This document shows, piece by piece, positions 59,779 through 64,000 of a stretch of DNA of 64,000 bases. The position numbers and the translations under genes were made by a program. The stretch comes from Apostichopus japonicus (Eukaryota; Echinodermata; Holothuroidea; Aspidochirotida; Stichopodidae): the NCBI RefSeq assembly GCF_037975245.1, contig NC_092572.1, positions 32,647,989 through 32,711,988 of the forward strand. The letters are read 5' to 3'. Each line of letters begins with the position of its first letter. The first letter of the stretch is position 1. Below the pieces are notes generated by a model. It saw only the letters and a list, made by a program, of their open reading frames with translations, was not told the origin of the DNA and did no database searches.

Positions 59779-62141
59779 TCAGTGGTTAGAAACAGGCGGG
59801 AGGTCGCACTGAGGTAAACCGTTCAATATCCAGACAATCTGTTCTGCTTGTCTGACGGAAGCGATCTCGTGAGACAACTGGCAGTGTTCTTCACAAACAA
59901 TTGACAGATTCTTGTGGGAAACAAAACATGCTAAGTCAAGGTGAGGATATTTTAAACATTGTTACTGTAATAACTAATTTCTGAAATATTTAAAATGGAA
60001 GCTAGTTTACCTGACTTAAATTGATGTGAGAAAAAAAATATATTTGAATTAATTATGTCAAGAAATAAGAAAAGTAAAGAAACCTCAAACTCTCATAAAG
60101 CAATGATCACAGTTTCCAGTTGCACATCAACAATTTTTTAAAAGTTATTTGTTTTACCTTTTAAGCTGATATTGATAACATTCATAACATAACAATGGTA
60201 TACTTTCATTTGTAATGAGCTACCATCATAGTTACAGCTATGAATATGCATTCGCTTTTCTTGTCCTTGTGTTAACACCATTTACGTCATTGATCATTTC
60301 ATAGCTCTCGAGCAAGTATGACCAAATCAGAGATTCAAAACACAACGATACTGTGATGGAGAACAGATGTCTTTAATACTTTGAGCTGTATTCCTGTTAA
60401 TCAGCATATCATATGGTATGTTATATATTCAAAGTTTTTGTCAATTTCAAGTCAGTCAGAATTACCAAGTCAACAGTCAAGATTGATTGATCGTGTGTGT
60501 AGTGATGTGATTCAGTTTGAGCTGTACGAAGGTAGGGAAAACATTTGTGGGAAAACCGATATTATTTTAAAAATATATTTAAAATTGAATAAGGGTAGGG
60601 AAAAAACAGACAGTAACTTTGGACACATCAATAACGAAAATCTGGAAATGAAGAGGAGACCGTGGTCTTGAAAGCTTGAGCAGATTGAGTACCCAAGATC
60701 TGGCACCAAACTCCCCAGGGAACAGCCATTAAACCCACCAGGTGACTGCTGTCTTCCACAGAGGGGTTAAACTCGAAAAAACTCCAGTCACCGAGGGACC
60801 CTAAACTAGTGGACCTCCCTGGATTGTATTGAGCATCTTCTCTATATCAGACAGTCTGCAATGACAAAATCAGTATATCATTATAAAGTTAAGAATCAGG
60901 ATATAGAAAGTGAATTGGTAATCTGTATCTACGTGACATACGTGTATTGGTCATTTGCTGAACTAACATCCTTTTCCAGGGCAGTTCGATAATTAAGTTG
61001 GAAATCCATCATTGGAATGATGGTGTCATACTTTCTATACTTTGTTCCAATATTAATACAATAGTGAAAATGGTTTTATATAATTGGCATTGGTTGCAAT
61101 AGCTGTACTACATAACTAACCTCAGATAAAAAGAACCGTTTTCTCTGCAGTGAAGCTCTGATGATGGACTAACCGTAATCATTCTTATTATTAATTAAAT
61201 GTGATTATCTTAGGCTATCTTAATAAATGTTGTACAATGTACTAGATGTATAATTCAACATAGAAATGAATAATCACTAAATGGAAACTTGAACCAAACT
61301 GACAAAAAACTGTGGAATTAATAGATTTGAAATGAATGATTTCTTTTTCATGAACAGCTTTGAATTGGATACAATCAGGAGAGCAACATGTCAACTTGAA
61401 GGCCAGACCATCCAACAGACCTATAATTTCTAAAGTTTTGCTCCAAGGATGCTTGTTAAGGGATTGAGACAATTATGACATCAGAATTGTTAGTCATGAA
61501 CTTGATGATCTATCACAGTACTGAAAATTAACTGAGTATCCACAATTGTTGTAACTTTGAGATCAATAGACAAAGTGTCTATTATGGTTCACTTAAAGCT
61601 ATCTTTATACAAGCTATGAAAAAGGAGCAAAATATTGTCGCAAAGGTACAGACTTTGAATCTAAAGGAAAGGACTTCAAGTGGCCCCCTTGTAACCAATT
61701 AATTTATGCCTGAGAATTAATCCAAGGGGCACAATATGAACATACTGGGCTAGGGGCACCAAATTTGGTACAACATCTGTGGCAATAGAGTAATGCTATT
61801 TTGAAGGAACCAGCTTCTGCTGTTTTGACCAAAGGTTATTGTCAGGAGAATGCATCTACGTCATCAAGCTGCAATCTGAATAGGGGATAACGGGATGTTG
61901 GTATGAACACTGGGCAACTCCCCAGGCTCTCATCTGAAGGAGATATCATGAAGTTTGACATCAGACCAGTCTAAAGAACTACTCTAACTGCAAGCTGCAA
62001 GTATGAAAAATGTAATGTATGTTGTAGAAACTGGTAGAGATCACTGACTTCATTAACATCACCGGAAAATCCCTAGCATTTGTAGCAAATATATACTGCA
62101 GTACTACTGAATGTACAACAAAGTATATGTTACAGTAACAA
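59779..62141. other. Probable 3' UTR and downstream spacer
   Basis: No coding exon is recognised. The first AATAAA on the plus strand after the stop that I noticed is at about 61222, followed by GT-rich sequence, and could be the polyadenylation signal of a UTR of about 1.4 kb. This is inference. The segment 60690-60835 is GC-richer but has no recognised identity. Confidence 0.4.
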
Positions 62142-62293
62142 CAAGGGCGGCGGAACCGGGGGGGGGGCACGTGCCCCCACACTTTTCCTCAGGTTAAAAA
62201 TGTGCCCTTTTTCTACATAAAAATTGTACATGTTATCACCTTATTAGGTCAGCGATATTTCAGTAAGAAATCTAATCCTAATTTAGAACTATC
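62142..62293. mobile_element. Fragment of a hAT transposon end
   Basis: CAAGGGCGGCGGAACCGGGG and the next 150 bp nearly duplicate the left end of the element at 62485. The match stops at AATTTAGAACTAT, where CAGGGGCGTAGCCAG, another hAT-like terminus, begins. Confidence 0.75.
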
Positions 62294-62634
62294 AGGGGCG
62301 TAGCCAGTATGTAGCACTGTAGGCCCGGGCCTATCATTGATTAACAGACTTTATATGTATAGAGCTGCAGCACTTTGTTGCCTATTGTTGTCACGATCGG
62401 CGTTCCAAGTTCCAAAACAGCCTTTTCGATAAACATTTACTAGATACAGTTGTATCAAAGACAATTACTGGCTATAGTTGCAACCAAGGGCGGCGGAATC
62501 GGGGGGGAGGGGGGCACAGGGGCACGTGCCCCCCACTTTTCCTCAGGTTAAAAATGTGCCCTTTTTCTACATAAAATTGTACTCTTGATCACCTTATTAG
62601 GTCAGCGATATTTCAGTAAGAGATCTAATCCTAA

Positions 62635-62919
62635 TTTAGAACTATTAATGAATTTCTGTGGGTCAAACTCAAAGCTATATCGAATGGAAAAATTGTTAGT
62701 ATCTCTCCTGTCTGACCACAAGGACATTCGCCTGGCTATTCCGAATGTTCTCTGCATGCCTAATACACATATACCTACTGGCACCAATGAGCGCAGCCTC
62801 CGGAGAGAGATCCTTCTCCGTACAACGCTGGATAAAGACATACTTGCGGAGCTCAATTGGTGTAAACGGTATAATAATATGCTAATGTTTCATATCCATA
62901 AAGCAAGAACGGACTGATT
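62635..62919 (+). pseudogene. hAT transposase C-terminal (dimerisation) remnant
   Basis: The frame reads DHKDIRLAIPNVLCMPNTHI, PTGTNERSLRREILLRTTLD and KRYNNMLMFHIHKARTD. 'TNERSF..L..iK..LRsTM..eRLn.L.mlhIH.d' is the hAT dimerisation signature of THAP/ZMYM-type hAT transposases, here with substitutions. The catalytic core is absent. Confidence 0.75.
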
Positions 62920-63018
62920 AGTTATACGGGACATCGCTAAAGAGTTTACAAAGCGAAACCCACGTCGAATGAAATATTTCGGAAAGTTTTAAATGTTTAA
63001 TACCACAAGGTTTGTAAC

Positions 63019-63409
63019 CAGTGGCGGAGCGTCCATACAGTCAGGGGGGCGGATGCCCCCCTGACAGACTCAAATGGACTGCTTGTGCCCTTTTCAGCTT
63101 TTTACCACTTTTCACTTATTCGCGATTACTGACTTTTTAATTGCGCTCTCATCTACCTATTGACATTTGTCACGTTTTGTTGGTGTAATTTTCTGACAAA
63201 ATGGCGATGACACCTATTTATTCTTCATTCATCTGCAAATTAGCAAGGCCTGGAAAGGGTCATTTCCGGCGATCTAGGGAGTATCTTGACTCATAAAATT
63301 TCTCTACGCTTCGCGCGAACCTGTGGTGGCGCTCCGCTTAGATAAGTGTCGAAAGCGCCCCTACAGACCATTCTCGACCCCCTGATCAATACCCCTAGCT
63401 CCGCAACTG
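63019..63409. mobile_element. hAT MITE, copy B, nested
   Basis: It has the same family as 34062-34426: starts CAGTGGCGGAGCGTCCATAC, has the GGGGGGCGGATGCCCCCC hairpin, and ends GCTCCGCAACTG. The flanks TTTGTAAC and CTTCTAAC match at 6 of 8 positions, so this insertion is older than copy A. Confidence 0.85.
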
Positions 63410-64000
63410 CTTCTAACATTCTGGTGAGTGCCATTATGCATATTCAATTTCAAAAAAAAAAATTCTAATGCATTTCCAAAAATGCATTTCCAAAAATGCA
63501 TTGCTATATTATATTGTAACTTTCTAATAAGCAGAAGCCATTTATAGCCTACTGTGAATAATGAGTATAGTTTAATATCCCATAACCTACCCCATCCTTT
63601 CGTATTTTGACATATTTCATTTGCTTTCATGCATGTATCGATCGCGTGTGCAGGGACTTTATAATGATTTCACCTCATTTTGTCTCGAAAGAAAACTTGT
63701 TCCTTGCTTCCCAATTTGCACATTGGATATTGCAGTGCTAGTATGCATTTTTTCCTCGATGGTGGGGGGGGGGGGCGTTGACAAAGTGATGTGTATACGC
63801 AAATAAGATAATACAATAAGAGTTATAAAGTGTACTAAATATCAGGCTGCATCAGTCCAATCAAATTTCTGCAAAGTGCCCTTCGACGTCGGTGCCCCCC
63901 CCCCCCCCCAGATTAAAAGTGCTTCCGCCGCCCTTGTTTGACACCCCTGAGACCAGGAAAAAATCTTATCCAAATCCGCTTGAAATTTCTCAGAATCGCT

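Larger units (their letters stand above)
62485..63936. mobile_element. Degenerate hAT transposon with nested MITE
   Basis: The left end is CAAGGGCGGCGGAATCGGGG and the right end CTTCCGCCGCCCTTG, with inner C-runs (63893-63909). GTTGCAAC and TTTGACAC flank it, a poor 8-bp duplication (5/8). Most of the transposase is lost; only the C-terminal dimerisation part survives at about 62635-62919. A MITE has inserted at 63019. Confidence 0.75.

Noticed and set aside
60690-60835. Possible small RNA or SINE in the GC-richer stretch
   Set aside because: No A/B box, stable fold or repeat partner could be shown by eye.
62585-62917. 110-codon frame as a host gene
   Set aside because: It is the degraded C-terminal end of a hAT transposase between transposon termini.

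Overview
The window is eukaryotic and reads like an invertebrate deuterostome, most likely an echinoderm (a sea cucumber is my best guess). It has AT-rich DNA, split genes with GT-AG introns, abundant hAT, DIRS and LINE remnants, satellite DNA, and one large immune-type gene of the NACHT/Death-fold class seen in echinoderm innate-immunity expansions. The species is an inference; nothing in the sequence names it.

Layout. Positions 517-13795 are a satellite block with a monomer of about 222 bp and recent higher-order copies of about 1.4 kb. It is split at 5053-9791 by a 4.7 kb non-autonomous DNA transposon with perfect terminal inverted repeats and a 4-bp target duplication. A 1.45 kb hAT-type element with a perfect 8-bp target duplication follows at 14706-16157. 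Positions 16166-21707 are non-coding and rich in dispersed repeats.

From 21708 to 59778 I assemble, by hand, 19 plus-strand exons whose splice phases chain without a break into one open reading frame of 1544 codons (the 5' end is missing). The order is death-effector-like domain x2, NACHT NTPase, winged-helix/helical region, a long Ser-rich linker with a duplicated exon, Death domain, ZU5, UPA, linker exon, second Death domain. The ZU5/UPA boundary carries a Ser-Phe-Ser-Trp motif like the autoproteolysis site of PIDD1 and NLRP1/CARD8. If it is one gene, the layout recalls NLRP1 (NACHT plus cleavable ZU5-UPA plus death-fold tail), with Death domains in place of CARD. A split into an NLR-like gene and a DD-ZU5-UPA-DD gene near 28.1-32.2 kb remains possible.

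The introns hold the rest: a repeat family carrying nuclear-receptor-type DR4 half-site pairs (17.0-18.9 and 29.7-31.5 kb), a terminal-inverted-repeat element with a nested hAT MITE (33.0-35.1 kb), a 38-bp minisatellite (40.3-42.3 kb), a (TA)n tract (48.75 kb), and a defective DIRS retroelement (50.9-55.75 kb) with its internal complementary region intact and a 5'-truncated LINE nested in its recombinase. After the gene, the right edge (62.1-63.9 kb) holds a degraded hAT transposon carrying a second copy of the same MITE. No rRNA, functional tRNA, CRISPR or prokaryotic gene was seen.
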